Shown piece after piece: positions 9,531 through 18,693 of a stretch of DNA of 64,000 nucleotides. The DNA is taken from positions 310,001 to 374,000 of the forward strand of contig NZ_SRKZ01000001.1 of the NCBI RefSeq assembly GCF_004745865.1, written 5' to 3'. Both the position numbers and the translations under genes were made by a program. Under the pieces are notes generated by a model, which did no database searches, had not been told where the DNA came from, and saw only the letters and a list, made by a program, of their open reading frames with translations. The DNA comes from Hymenobacter wooponensis (GTDB lineage Bacteria; Bacteroidota; Bacteroidia; Cytophagales; Hymenobacteraceae). Within the stretch, counting starts at the first letter, position 1. Every line of letters starts with the position of its first letter.

Positions 9531-9843
9531 AAAAAGACCTAGGCGCTTTTCCCAACAGCAACGGCCCCTTTACCCAAACACAACGCACTTGTGTTTGGGT
9601 AAAGGGGCCGTTGTTAAAGACTAGTTCATTATTGCGCGTTAACTAGAGAGGGGTTATGATTTAAAAGCCGCAAACAGATCATACTACCTCTAATACAAGC
9701 TTGCTACAACAACTACATGGCAGTGTAGACAGGAGTAGCGGATTACATCTTTCGACTAAAAAATATAGAAATAATTATCTTATATATATATTAAGTTACA
9801 TTATATTAGATCTAAATCTTTCAATAGCAGCCACATACTACTT
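9531..9843. other. Intergenic region between the VOC-like paralogues
   Basis: A 313-base gap that holds the strong terminator at 9559-9613 and then a very AT-rich stretch (about 9760-9820) forming the leader of the next gene. Confidence 0.5.
9559..9613 (+). terminator. Strong terminator after VOC-like paralogue 1
   Basis: A perfect 23-bp inverted repeat: arm 9559-9581 (CAACGGCCCCTTTACCCAAA then CAC) pairs with 9591-9613, around a 9-base loop, 28 bases after the stop codon. It is one of the longest perfect hairpins in the window. Confidence 0.85.
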
Positions 9844-10311
9844 ATGCAGCCAACTGCCACCTCTTCCGAACCAACCACAATCAGAGATAACGCACTTTAC
9901 CTCTACGTACCTACCGCCGCGTGGCCGAGCGTGGTTGAATACTACAGCGTGGCGTTAAACCAGGAGCCCAAGCCAGCTGGGCCACCTGAAGCGGTTCTGC
10001 AGCTGCCCAATGGTGGTGAGCTGCACATCATAGCCACCGACGACAGCCAGCTACTTACTCAGCGTACTGATGATTTGTTTCTCAACCTGCCCGACGTGAA
10101 CATGGTTGAAAACGCGTACCGGATTGCCATAGGCTTAGGGGCGGAACCTAAAATTCCGCTCCAGACGATAGACATTTACCCAGTTCCCGATTCCGAAACC
10201 GGTCAAACGTCTCATGTGAATTTAACCTTGGCTAGCGTAACGTTCCCCAACGAAGCCGCCGCCCAAGGCACCGACACCACCCTCGGCGTAATCCATAATC
10301 CGAACTGGTAG
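9844..10311 (+). CDS. VOC/glyoxalase-fold-like protein, paralogue 2 of 2
   Basis: The 155-residue product looks like a VOC-domain protein: NALYLYVPTAAWPSVVEYYS resembles the first beta-alpha unit, AVLQLPNGGELHIIATDD the strand pair carrying substrate contacts, and LGVIHNPNW the closing strand. Canonical metal-binding His and Glu residues are not all evident, so it may bind rather than convert a ligand. It ends 23 bases before the start of a TPR histidine kinase on the same strand, so the two are probably co-transcribed, and a sensory accessory role is possible (inference). Its last 24-26 bases almost match those of the paralogue at 9114. Confidence 0.65.
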   Translation: MQPTATSSEPTTIRDNALYLYVPTAAWPSVVEYYSVALNQEPKPAGPPEAVLQLPNGGELHIIATDDSQLLTQRTDDLFLNLPDVNMVENAYRIAIGLGAEPKIPLQTIDIYPVPDSETGQTSHVNLTLASVTFPNEAAAQGTDTTLGVIHNPNW

Positions 10312-10334
10312 CGCCTCCCACTTTTCCCAGTGGC

Positions 10335-12575
10335 ATGCTAAGGCCCGTACGTTCTGCACATCTGAAACACATTCTCCGTGTGCTGTTTCTGAGCCTGCTG
10401 CTCCCGCTATGTGCCGGAGCTCAGTCCCCCGCGGCCGATAGTTTGCGCCACCTGCTGCGTGCTGCCCCGCAGCCCAATACACTTAGGGTGCAACGTTTAT
10501 TGGCGTTAGGGCAAGAGTTAAAAAATTCAGATGCCCCCCAGGCCACGCAGGTGAACCAGGAAGCGCTTCTGCTGGCGCGACAACTGGCTTATGCCCCAGG
10601 CGAAGGGCAGGCCCTGCTGGCGCTCAGCAACCTACACCGCCGCCAAAACGACTTTGAAACAGCTCACCGTGATGCTGAGCAGGCCCAGCGCTTGTATGTA
10701 CGCCTTGCTGAGGCCCATGGCCAGGGCCGTGCCTGGTTGCAACTGTGTACGATTTATATGATCCAGGAGAACCCTGCTGCCGCGCTGGCCGCTGCCCTCA
10801 AAGGCCTGCCCTTAGCAGAGCGGGCCGGCGACCAGGAAACTACTGAGCGTCTGCGCTATATTATGGGCAGCGTGTACCACACTATGGGCAACTACACCGA
10901 AGCCCTGCCTCTGTTACGGGCGGCTCTGAAAACCGGGCAGCAGAGCGGTGATGATCAGTTGGTGCTGTCAACGCTGGGCGACATTGGAAACTCCTACAAG
11001 AAGCTTAAACGGTGGCCCCAGGCCCTGCTGTATTACCAGCGGGCCTTGCGCCTGAGCCAGCAGACAGGCGACCAGCAAGGGGAGGCTGGGTTTGAGACGA
11101 ACCTGGCCGAACTGTATGGTCTGCAGGGTGATCAAGCCGAAGCACTAACCCATGGCATCCGAGCCCGCCAGTTGCTACGCAGCAATCAAGACGGGTATAT
11201 TCTGCCGCTAGTTAAGTTGGCGCTAGCCCGCGCCTACCTGCTCTCCAACCAAACCGACAGTGTGCTGGCGCTGGCGCATCATGCCCTGCAGCTAAGCGAG
11301 AAAACCCGCACCAACGGCAACATCCGCACCGCCACCGACCTGTTGGCCCAAGCGTATGCGCAGCAGCAAAACTTTGAGCAGGCCTACCACTTCCGCAATC
11401 TGCAAATGGCCTACGACGACACCCTTTCAGGGGAAGATACTCAGCGCCGCACCAGCACCCTGCGCTACGGCTACGAGCTAGACCGCAAGCAGAACCAGAT
11501 TGCCCTGCTCAACAAAACGCGGCAGCTTCAGGCCCAAACCGCCCAGCGCCAGCGCCAGCAGCTCTACGCCCTGCTGGCCGGGTTGGCTGGCGCGGTGCTA
11601 CTGGCGGGCCTGCTGCTGCGCAACATCTGGCTGAAGCAACGCATCAACCGCCACCTCAGCGAGACGAATCATCAGATTGCCGCCCACCGCGACGACTTGG
11701 ACCAGGCCCTAAGTGAGCTGCGTGCCACTCAGGCCCAACTAGTGCAGCACGAGAAACTGGCCTCCCTAGGCCAACTGACGGCAGGCGTAGCGCATGAAAT
11801 CCAGAACCCACTCAACTTCATCACCAACTTCTCCGACCTAGGTATAGAGCTTACCACGGAGCTGCAGGAAGAACTGGCCAGGGAGCCACTTTCGGCCGCG
11901 GGACGGGCCACTGTGGAAGAGCTCCTGCACGACCTGGCCCAGAACCAGCACAGCATCCATCAGCACGGCCGCCGCGCCGACCGCATTGTAAAAAGTATGC
12001 TGGAGCACTCCCGCGCCAGCAGCGGCCAGCCTCAACTCACCGACCTCAATGCCCTGGCCGACGAGTGCCTGCGCTTGGCCTACTACAGCTGGCAGGCTAC
12101 CAATAAAGACTTTAAGGCAACGCTCAACACCCAGTTTGCCTCGCCCCTACCCAGCCTGCGGGTAGTGCCTCAGGACCTCACGCGGGTACTGGTGAACCTG
12201 CTGACCAACGCCTTCTATGCCGTGAGCGAGAAAAGGCGGCAGCTGGGCGCCGGCTACGAGCCGCAAGTCAGCGTTAGGACGGAGCATACCGAGAAAGAAG
12301 TCCAGATCAGGGTGCGAGACAATGGCAACGGTATTCCGGCGGAAGTTCGACAGCGCATTTTCGAGCCCTTTTTCACTACCAAACCCACTGGCGAAGGTAC
12401 CGGCCTAGGCCTCTCACTCAGCTACGACATAATCACGAAGGGGCACCGCGGCACGCTCGACCTTGAAACCAAGGAGGGTGAATTCACTGAGTTCATTATC
12501 TGCCTGCCCATTGCGCCCACTCCTTTTCGGAGTACTAGCCCAGCCCCAATGGAAATGAGGGAGACTCCCGTCTAA
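10335..12575 (+). CDS. TPR-repeat sensor histidine kinase
   Basis: The 746-residue product has a signal peptide or first membrane anchor ([16 protein letters not shown]). Tetratricopeptide repeats cover about residues 60-380 and should lie in the periplasm. A transmembrane helix ([16 protein letters not shown], about 410-430) is followed by a coiled coil ([18 protein letters not shown]). The HisKA helix reads [20 protein letters not shown] with phospho-acceptor His487. The ATPase domain has N box ([11 protein letters not shown]), G1 (DNGNGIP), F (FEPFFTTK) and G2 ([11 protein letters not shown]) motifs. No response regulator is encoded nearby, so its partner lies elsewhere. It probably shares a transcript with the VOC-like gene just upstream. 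Confidence 0.9.
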   Translation: MLRPVRSAHLKHILRVLFLSLLLPLCAGAQSPAADSLRHLLRAAPQPNTLRVQRLLALGQELKNSDAPQATQVNQEALLLARQLAYAPGEGQALLALSNLHRRQNDFETAHRDAEQAQRLYVRLAEAHGQGRAWLQLCTIYMIQENPAAALAAALKGLPLAERAGDQETTERLRYIMGSVYHTMGNYTEALPLLRAALKTGQQSGDDQLVLSTLGDIGNSYKKLKRWPQALLYYQRALRLSQQTGDQQGEAGFETNLAELYGLQGDQAEALTHGIRARQLLRSNQDGYILPLVKLALARAYLLSNQTDSVLALAHHALQLSEKTRTNGNIRTATDLLAQAYAQQQNFEQAYHFRNLQMAYDDTLSGEDTQRRTSTLRYGYELDRKQNQIALLNKTRQLQAQTAQRQRQQLYALLAGLAGAVLLAGLLLRNIWLKQRINRHLSETNHQIAAHRDDLDQALSELRATQAQLVQHEKLASLGQLTAGVAHEIQNPLNFITNFSDLGIELTTELQEELAREPLSAAGRATVEELLHDLAQNQHSIHQHGRRADRIVKSMLEHSRASSGQPQLTDLNALADECLRLAYYSWQATNKDFKATLNTQFASPLPSLRVVPQDLTRVLVNLLTNAFYAVSEKRRQLGAGYEPQVSVRTEHTEKEVQIRVRDNGNGIPAEVRQRIFEPFFTTKPTGEGTGLGLSLSYDIITKGHRGTLDLETKEGEFTEFIICLPIAPTPFRSTSPAPMEMRETPV

Positions 12576-13218
12576 GTAGTTTTAATCACTACTATCCAAT
12601 TCGTAAGGTACTAGGTCTCGCACCTACGCATGGCTCCCAACATAGCTAAGAAGGAGTCTTGCTAGTGCCGAAACATCTATCGAGAGATGAATCTTCGTGT
12701 TTACTGCAAAACATCAAAAAGCAAAGCATTCCCTTTAACTGCGCAATGCAACGTGGCTAGAATAGCAAGTGCAACGCGGACAGAAGTGCGCTAGCACGCG
12801 GGCATCTTGCAGCTTGTTTTTCAACTCACTTTGAAAGGCTAAGCGGCTTGGCGCTCTCGCTCCACTGGTACCGCTGTGAATGGTAGCAAAGTGCCTGCCC
12901 AAGCTTCGGCAGAGAGTTCTGTAGGTACAGCGCCAGTGGCCGTTTGACTATGGTTTTCCAGCAAGAGCAAGGCCACTAGCGTCAGCAAAGGTTGCTGAGA
13001 GGTGGAGATACAGGAGGTGTGCACGAGGGTAGTAGCTAGAGCGCGATAAGAATACCTAAAGGTATTCAGGGCCAATGCCACCTGTCTAGAACAGTTACCC
13101 TCAAATTGTGACTAGCACCCAACTAAGATAAACTGTAATTTAAACTCATCCACCCGTCTAAACAGCCTAAACACGACGGTTTGCGGAGCTAAAAATGTGT
13201 AAAAAGCAGGATGTGTAT
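12576..13218. other. Intergenic region, no convincing gene
   Basis: A 643-base gap between the kinase and a convergent hypothetical gene. An 80-codon minus-strand frame (12839-13081) exists but has no recognisable domain and a poor start context, so it is not called. No RNA structure was recognised. Confidence 0.4.
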
Positions 13219-13659
13219 TTAGCTTAGTTCACTATCAGCGCGTTGCTGATTCAACCAAATAATAGCCTGCTCCCGGGAGTCAGCTACACAATAGCGCACC
13301 TCGCGCTGGCGTAGTTGCGAGAGAAAATCGGCAAACCCTAGGTGAGCAAATAAGTCGCGAGGAGGCAAAATTGCAAAACACCACGCCCCCGCCGCCTGCG
13401 CCCGTGGCAGCCAGTTGTATAGGAGCCACGTATGATACCCCAACGGAAAAGCCGGGAAGGGAGGCTGTTTTATTAGCACCTTGCCCCACCCCGTGCGGCG
13501 TAGACATACTAACAGTTGCTCCATAACCGTCTGTGCGGCCGATAAATGCCAAGCAGCCCGTTTCCACACCACCCGCAGGTACTGCCCTTGCTTCTCTTCA
13601 GCAATTACTGCCAAAGGGTTTTCAAAGCAAATGGAAGAGCCAGTAGACAGCGGACACAT
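13219..13659 (-). CDS. Conserved hypothetical protein, STAS/SpoIIAA-like
   Basis: The 146-residue soluble protein has alternating strand/helix character: YLRVVWKRAAWHLSAAQTVM, LLVCLRRTGWGKVLI, then WLPRAQAAGAWCFAILPP, and an ending VRYCVADSREQAIIWLNQQ. The closing 'strand, then helix EQAIIWL' is the usual end of SpoIIAA/STAS-like proteins that Bacteroidota carry in many copies. Their role is unknown; they may respond to stress signals. The fold is inferred by eye. No operon partner: it faces the histidine kinase, and the tRNA region lies upstream. Confidence 0.5.
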   Translation of the reverse strand: MCPLSTGSSICFENPLAVIAEEKQGQYLRVVWKRAAWHLSAAQTVMEQLLVCLRRTGWGKVLIKQPPFPAFPLGYHTWLLYNWLPRAQAAGAWCFAILPPRDLFAHLGFADFLSQLRQREVRYCVADSREQAIIWLNQQRADSELS

Positions 13660-14250
13660 AAAGAAGCACTACGTATAGGACGAAAAATACGGGATATGAC
13701 CGAGTATACCATGCTTCCTCACGCATATAATACACTGAAAATCATAACATTTATTATATAAGATAATCTATGTAATAGCATTTATCCCATGCTCGAATAA
13801 TCTTCTGTTAGGAGGGCCACATGTCCTTAAACACAGCCTCAGCTCTCTTGTGATAATCGTAAAATCAGATTGGCTACAGGCATTAAGATTCTACCCTATT
13901 GCCTTACACAACTGCAATACTGCCAGCAATGGCAACCATAATTCGGATACTTAGTGAAGTGGTATCTACTCCTTCCCCTGTGAATCCCTGACGTGAATTG
14001 AAGGCTACTTGATTGTTTCTGCTAGCTGACTTTAGTTCTAAGATGCCTTCAGCGAAAAAGAGGCTACAAATACGGCAATAACAGGTTCTTATGCTGTCGT
14101 CCGTTTCATGACTGCACTAGCTTTACTCGAAATAACAAGCATAGGCATTTCACTTACCGCACTTTAGCCAACTGCCAACTGAGAAAACTCATAGTGCATA
14201 TCACAAGCCACCTTTTAATCTGCCATCAGGGTTACTAGGCCACTGATAAA
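13660..14250. other. Intergenic region upstream of tRNA-Ser terminator
   Basis: About 590 bases without a gene. The part near 13730-13770 is AT-rich and probably belongs to the promoter of the minus-strand hypothetical at 13659. The rest shows nothing recognisable. Confidence 0.4.
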
Positions 14251-14285
14251 AAAGCCCCCATTTCTAAATCAGAAATGGGGGCTTT
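14251..14285 (-). terminator. Terminator of tRNA-Ser
   Basis: A perfect 15-bp inverted repeat pairs AAAGCCCCCATTTCT (14251-14265) with AGAAATGGGGGCTTT (14271-14285) around a 5-base loop. Read on the minus strand it follows the tRNA 3' end by 4 bases and runs into TTTTTATCAG, a classic intrinsic terminator. Confidence 0.9.
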
Positions 14286-14289
14286 AGTG

Positions 14290-14377
14290 CAGAGAGGAAG
14301 GGATTCGAACCCTCGATGAGCTTGAGACCCATACACACTTTCCAGGCGTGCTCCTTCGACCACTCGGACACCTCTCT
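14290..14377 (-). tRNA. tRNA-Ser (anticodon GGA)
   Basis: Read on the minus strand, the 7-base 5' acceptor arm AGAGAGG pairs with CCTCTCT at the 3' end, with discriminator G at 14290. The D arm begins GTCCGAGTGGTCGAAGGAGC. The anticodon loop CCTGGAAAG shows anticodon GGA (serine UCC/UCU). A long variable arm, characteristic of class II tRNAs, separates it from the GGGTTCGAATCCC T arm. CCA is not encoded. An intrinsic terminator follows at once. Confidence 0.95.
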
Positions 14378-14446
14378 AGGATGCGGGGAAGTGGCGCAAA
14401 ATAACACCCGATTTTCCGGATACGCAAGCGCTAGGCCACTATCGTG

Positions 14447-15538
14447 TTAGATTAACGTGATTTCGCCGCGCAAATCCTGGGTTAACAAGCGCCGCGTAAC
14501 CTCGGGCTCCTGGTTGAGGCCTAGCACAAACATCAACTTAGTAATAGCAGCTTCTACTGTAATATCATCGCCTCCGATTATGCCTAGGCCACTAAGATGT
14601 GCGCTGGTTTCATAGCGGCCCTGCAGTACGCGGCCCTCCTCGCACTGGCTTACGTTGAGCAGGTACACACCGCGGTCAGAGGCGTCGCGCAAGCAGTTGA
14701 GAAACCAAGGGGCGGTGGGAGCATTGCCGGAGCCATAGGTTTCAAGCACCGCCCCGCGTAGGCCATCTACCTCTAGCTGGGCGCGCACCATGCGCTCGGT
14801 GAGGCCTGGGAACAAGCGCAGAATGGTTACCCGGTCGTCGAGGTAGGTGTGGGCGCACAGAGGCGCAGCAGGCAGTTGCCGAATCTGTTTGTCGTTGAAC
14901 TCCAACTCAATCCCGGCCCGGCCTAATGGCGGGTAGTTTTCGCTACGGAACGCGTTGTATTGCTGGCTTTCCACTTTCTTGGCCCGGTTGCCTCGGATCA
15001 GCAGTTCATTAAAGAACAAGCATACTTCCGGGACGCGCACTGTACCGCCCATGGGGTGGCGAGCGGCCGCCATTTCCAGGGCCGTTACTAGGTTGCGACG
15101 GGCATCGGTCCGGATACGGCCAACGGGCACTTGGGCCCCAGTAAATACCACGGTTTTACCCAGGTTTTCGAGCAGAAAGCTCAAGGCTGCCGCCGAGTAC
15201 GCCATGGTATCGGTACCGTGCAGCACCACAAAGCCATCGTAGCGGGCGTAATTGTCGCGGATGAGAGCTGCCAGGGCTAGCCAGTCGGCCACCGTGATAT
15301 TAGACGAATCAATGGGCGGCCCCAGGTTTAAGACATCCACCTGCATGTTGAGCTGATGTAGCTCCGGCATTTTTTTACGAATCTGCTCGAAGTTCATCGG
15401 CACTAGCTCGCCGGATTTATTGTAGGCCATACCAACCGTACCGCCGGTATAGATAACCAGAATAGCCTTTTCAGGGGAGGCAAGTGGAGCAGACAAATGT
15501 GAGCAGGTTGGGTGGGTAATTGCGGATTGAGCGGTCAA
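14447..15538 (-). CDS. ansA: Type I L-asparaginase
   Basis: The 363-residue cytoplasmic enzyme hydrolyses L-asparagine to aspartate and ammonia. The first active-site threonine is in VIYTGGTVGMAY (Thr31). The second conserved motif is VVLHGTDTMAYSAAALSFLL, with the catalytic Thr-Asp pair, followed by KTVVFTGAQVP. The C-terminal domain carries ETYGSGNAPT. There is no signal peptide; the first ~20 residues are polar and unconserved, so a slightly later start is possible. The length fits the type I (AnsA) family. It is followed by the tRNA-Ser gene on the same strand. Confidence 0.92.
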   Translation of the reverse strand: MTAQSAITHPTCSHLSAPLASPEKAILVIYTGGTVGMAYNKSGELVPMNFEQIRKKMPELHQLNMQVDVLNLGPPIDSSNITVADWLALAALIRDNYARYDGFVVLHGTDTMAYSAAALSFLLENLGKTVVFTGAQVPVGRIRTDARRNLVTALEMAAARHPMGGTVRVPEVCLFFNELLIRGNRAKKVESQQYNAFRSENYPPLGRAGIELEFNDKQIRQLPAAPLCAHTYLDDRVTILRLFPGLTERMVRAQLEVDGLRGAVLETYGSGNAPTAPWFLNCLRDASDRGVYLLNVSQCEEGRVLQGRYETSAHLSGLGIIGGDDITVEAAITKLMFVLGLNQEPEVTRRLLTQDLRGEITLI

Positions 15539-15790
15539 GGTATAAAGAGAATGACATCTGGTTAGCCTATCGTGCTGCCCGACCCAAACACGACGGTTAC
15601 TGTCCGCCCAAGCATTTCTGCTATTTCGTAAGTGTACTCGTCAATTTTATTCGCCAGGCTGAGCTCACTGAAGCATAGTTGCCCCTAGCTAAGTATCTGG
15701 CCTAGGCCTATCCAACAAAACTGTAGAGATGCATTGGCAAGCTCAGCATGACGTTCAAGGGTAAAGTGATCTAACTAATACCCACTCAAC

Positions 15791-16588
15791 TTAGGCTAAC
15801 TGCGGACCCTGTTGTGTTGGCAGTTCTCCGAACAGCTCACGTGTGTTATAGGTAGTAGCCTCAGCGACTTCTTCTATGTCTTTCCCAAGCAGCTCAGCCA
15901 CCCGACGGGCCACCAGTGGCAGATAGCTCGGTTCATTGCGCTTGCCGCGGTGCGGGACGGGCGCTAGATACGGGCAGTCGGTTTCGAGGAGCAAGTGCTC
16001 TAGACCAATGCCGGGCAGCACCTTATCTAGGCCACCATTTTTGAAGGTGGCTACGCCGCCAATACCCAGCTTGAATCCCAGCTTAATGACTTCCTCTGCT
16101 TCCTCCTTCGAACCGGAGAAGCAATGAAACACCCCACGTAGGGAGCCATCTTGAGCGGCAGAAATAATGTCGGCGGTTTCGCGGAAGGCGTCGCGGGTGT
16201 GCAGCACTAAGGGCAAATTGTGCTTTCTAGCTAGGTCTACTTGAATGCGGAGGGCCTCCTGTTGTTCAGCTAGATAAGTTTTATCCCAGTATAAATCAAT
16301 GCCGCACTCTCCCACTGCCGCAAAGGGACGACGGCCGAGCCAGGTTTCAACTTCATAGAGCTCCTTCTCAAAATTGCGCGTTACATGGCAGGGATGCAGC
16401 CCCATCTGGGCAAAGCAGTTAGTGGGGTACTTGGCTTCCACTTCCAGCATAGCGTCGATGCTGGTGTGGTCAATGTTAGGCATGAAGATGGTGAGCACGC
16501 CGGCGTCGAAGGCGCGGCGGAGCATATCGTCTTGGTCGGGCTTAAACTGCTCGGAATAAACGTGCGCGTGCGAATCAGAAAGTTGCAT
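15791..16588 (-). CDS. tatD: TatD-family metal-dependent DNase/hydrolase
   Basis: The 265-residue TIM-barrel metalloenzyme of the TatD family has 3'-5' exonuclease activity in studied members. It shows the N-terminal metal motif DSHAHVY (His7, His9), the central ECGIDLYW with the bridging Glu, LPLVLHTRDA and GVFHCFSGS with metal-binding His residues, and LLLETDCPYLAPVPHRGKRN with the final Asp. All expected ligands are present and the length is normal. It starts 61 bases downstream of the end of the GT2 gene on the same strand and may be its operon partner. Confidence 0.93.
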   Translation of the reverse strand: MQLSDSHAHVYSEQFKPDQDDMLRRAFDAGVLTIFMPNIDHTSIDAMLEVEAKYPTNCFAQMGLHPCHVTRNFEKELYEVETWLGRRPFAAVGECGIDLYWDKTYLAEQQEALRIQVDLARKHNLPLVLHTRDAFRETADIISAAQDGSLRGVFHCFSGSKEEAEEVIKLGFKLGIGGVATFKNGGLDKVLPGIGLEHLLLETDCPYLAPVPHRGKRNEPSYLPLVARRVAELLGKDIEEVAEATTYNTRELFGELPTQQGPQLA

Positions 16589-16649
16589 GGCTGCAAAGGT
16601 GGTGAAATAGTGCGTTTGGGCGTTGTTGCCAGAGGGAAACAGATACCGC

Positions 16650-17750
16650 TTATCGGTACTGCCTTCCTTTCCAGTTGAAGCGGAGCGGTAACACTCGAAA
16701 TGCGGTTAGCATTCCCGTCAGGACGATGCTATACACTTCGTATAACGGAATTAAGGCTAACGGGGCGCGGTGGCCTACTCGCCGAAAGCATAGCGCCGCT
16801 AGGCCACCTTGCAACAACATTTTCACTCCCCACACTACCAAGGCCACACCTGGGCCCGCTACCCAAGCCAGCACGAGCAGCACTAGGTAAAAGGAGCCGT
16901 AGAGTAGTAGGCATCCTTTCAGCCACCCGGGCAGCCCTTCTACCCCACGCATCCATCGCCGCCGCTGGTGCAGCAGCCCACTCCAGGTGTACATGGGCAG
17001 AGACTCGGCTAGCACCTCCGCCCGAAACAGGTTCCGGGAGCTGTAACCCTCCCGGAGCACGGCCTTAAACAACTCAAAGTCTTCCGTTACGGAAAAAGGC
17101 AGCTGCTCATAACCGCCAGTGGCCTCGTACGCAGCGCGCGTAATGAGCATGTTGTTGCCCATGGCCGTTACGGGGCGGCCTAGGTCCGTGACCACCTGCA
17201 CCAGCCCCAATGACATAAGCCAGTCGAGGCCCTGAATACGATGGAAAAGGCGCGGCCCCTGCACCATGGTCAGCCCCGTGACGATACCCACCCCTGCCTG
17301 CACATGGGCCAGCAGCCCCTGCAGCCAAGAGGTCGGCACGGCAATATCTGCATCAGTGATAAAGAAGTAGCTGGATGAAGCTGCGCGGGTTAGGTGGGCC
17401 AGCACGTTGGCTTTTCCGCGGGCCGTGCCCAACTCTTCTCGTATGAGTAGCACCCGAAAGGTGCCCACATAACCTGCCATAGCGGCCTGGGCCACAGCAG
17501 CGGTGGCGTCAGTAGAGCCATCGTCACCGAGTAACACTTCCACCAGTTCCGGCGGATACTGCAGTGCCCGGACTGCCCGCAAACACCGGCCTATGGCGGC
17601 GGCTTCGTTACGGGCGGCAATTAGGATGCTCACGCGCGGCAGGGGCTGGAGCAAGGGCGCTGGCTGGCTCCCACGCCGCCAAGCAAAAAGCACCGTCGAG
17701 GTTAGGAGCAGCCCAAACCAGCCTACGAAGTAAAGCGTGAGAAACAGCAT
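16650..17750 (-). CDS. Membrane-anchored family 2 glycosyltransferase
   Basis: The 366-residue product starts at the ATG at 17750. It begins with a membrane helix (LFLTLYFVGWFGLLLTSTVLF), then a GT-A domain: RVSILIAARNEAAAI, VEVLLGDDGSTDAT (nucleotide-sugar Asp), FFITDADIAVP (DxD) and HQRRRWMRG (QxxRW). Hydrophobic helices follow (LVLLVLAWVAGPGVALVVW and more). This is the layout of processive or lipid-linked GT2 enzymes that build extracellular polysaccharide. In-frame codons extend to 17867 but do not fit a GT2 N-terminus. It lies downstream of a polysaccharide deacetylase on the same strand and resembles the GT2 at 29494. Confidence 0.9.
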   Translation of the reverse strand: MLFLTLYFVGWFGLLLTSTVLFAWRRGSQPAPLLQPLPRVSILIAARNEAAAIGRCLRAVRALQYPPELVEVLLGDDGSTDATAAVAQAAMAGYVGTFRVLLIREELGTARGKANVLAHLTRAASSSYFFITDADIAVPTSWLQGLLAHVQAGVGIVTGLTMVQGPRLFHRIQGLDWLMSLGLVQVVTDLGRPVTAMGNNMLITRAAYEATGGYEQLPFSVTEDFELFKAVLREGYSSRNLFRAEVLAESLPMYTWSGLLHQRRRWMRGVEGLPGWLKGCLLLYGSFYLVLLVLAWVAGPGVALVVWGVKMLLQGGLAALCFRRVGHRAPLALIPLYEVYSIVLTGMLTAFRVLPLRFNWKGRQYR

Positions 17751-17939
17751 CAGGCACAAAGGTTGCTCTGGGAAGTCAGAATTAGTAGCGTCGTTGCGGT
17801 AGGCCTGCAAGAGAACAACATAGCCTTGGTGCTGCCATGCTAGGTCAATGAAGTACGTGTGGCACATCGATATGCCGATCTACAATGCTCAGCATACCAT
17901 GGCTGCTTTCTTGCTACCATACAAGCGCTTCCGCTGCTT

Positions 17940-18569
17940 TTATAGCGTAGCAAACTGGTAACCTTGCTCCGCGAAATGGGCCAGATAGCGTGGCAGCACG
18001 TAGCGCATATTACGGCTGGCTTTGAGGCTATCGTGAAAGACGGTGATGGAGCCGGACCGGGTGTTTTGAATGGCATGCCGCAGGCACTTCTCCGCCGCAA
18101 AGCCTCGGTCGTAGTCGTAAGTCAGTACGTCCCACATCACTACCTGGTGGCTAGCTTCCAGCGCGCGGGCCAACGGCAGCGTAATACGGCCATAAGGGGG
18201 GCGCAGCAGTGGCCTAGCCTGGGGCTGTAGCTCATCCAGCAAGGCCTGGCACTCGGCCACATCCTGCAAATAGTGGGCATTCGAGTGGCTCCAGCCGCTG
18301 ATATGGTAAAAGGTATGGTTGGCCAACCGGTGCCCCTGTTCCACAATTTGCCGGGCTACGCTGGGGTGACGACGAACATTATCGCCCACGCAAAAGAACG
18401 TGGCTTGCGCGTTGAATCGGGCTAAGGTATCCAGTACAAACGGGGTTTCTTCCGGAATCGGGCCGTCGTCGAAGGTCAGGTAAAGGGTGGGGGGATGACT
18501 GGCGGGCATCTGCCAGAGGCACCCTGGAAACAAGCGTCGAACTAACGCTGGCATTCGAAACAAACGCAC
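17940..18569 (-). CDS. Polysaccharide deacetylase (NodB/CE4 family)
   Basis: The approximately 209-residue CE4 enzyme removes acetyl groups from N-acetyl sugars in polysaccharide or peptidoglycan. Motif 1 is LYLTFDDGP with catalytic base and metal Asp, motif 2 is LANHTFYHISGW with the HxxxH metal pair, and motif 3 is RPPYGR. VMWDVLTYDYD and the late ITVFHDS complete the active site. Three starts are possible: TTG 18593, GTG 18569 and ATG 18554. GTG 18569 gives VRLFRMPALVRRLFP, which fits family N-termini best. It probably modifies the polysaccharide made by the neighbouring glycosyltransferases (inference). Confidence 0.9.
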   Translation of the reverse strand: MRLFRMPALVRRLFPGCLWQMPASHPPTLYLTFDDGPIPEETPFVLDTLARFNAQATFFCVGDNVRRHPSVARQIVEQGHRLANHTFYHISGWSHSNAHYLQDVAECQALLDELQPQARPLLRPPYGRITLPLARALEASHQVVMWDVLTYDYDRGFAAEKCLRHAIQNTRSGSITVFHDSLKASRNMRYVLPRYLAHFAEQGYQFATL

Positions 18570-18693
18570 AGAAGCAGAAGGGTTAATTGCCAAGAGTAAT
18601 ATTCAACTAGTGGCCTAGGCCCCTAGTTAGATGACGCAAAGTACGCAACCCTGCGGCTAGCGTCAGGCTAGCCCTCTACCCTGCCCTAGCTCC

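Noticed and set aside
12839..13081. 80-codon minus-strand frame
   Set aside because: No domain, signal peptide or convincing start context; its composition fits noncoding sequence.
16700..17068. 122-codon plus-strand frame inside the GT2 gene
   Set aside because: A shadow of the GT2 reading frame; the GT2 motifs on the minus strand are unambiguous.
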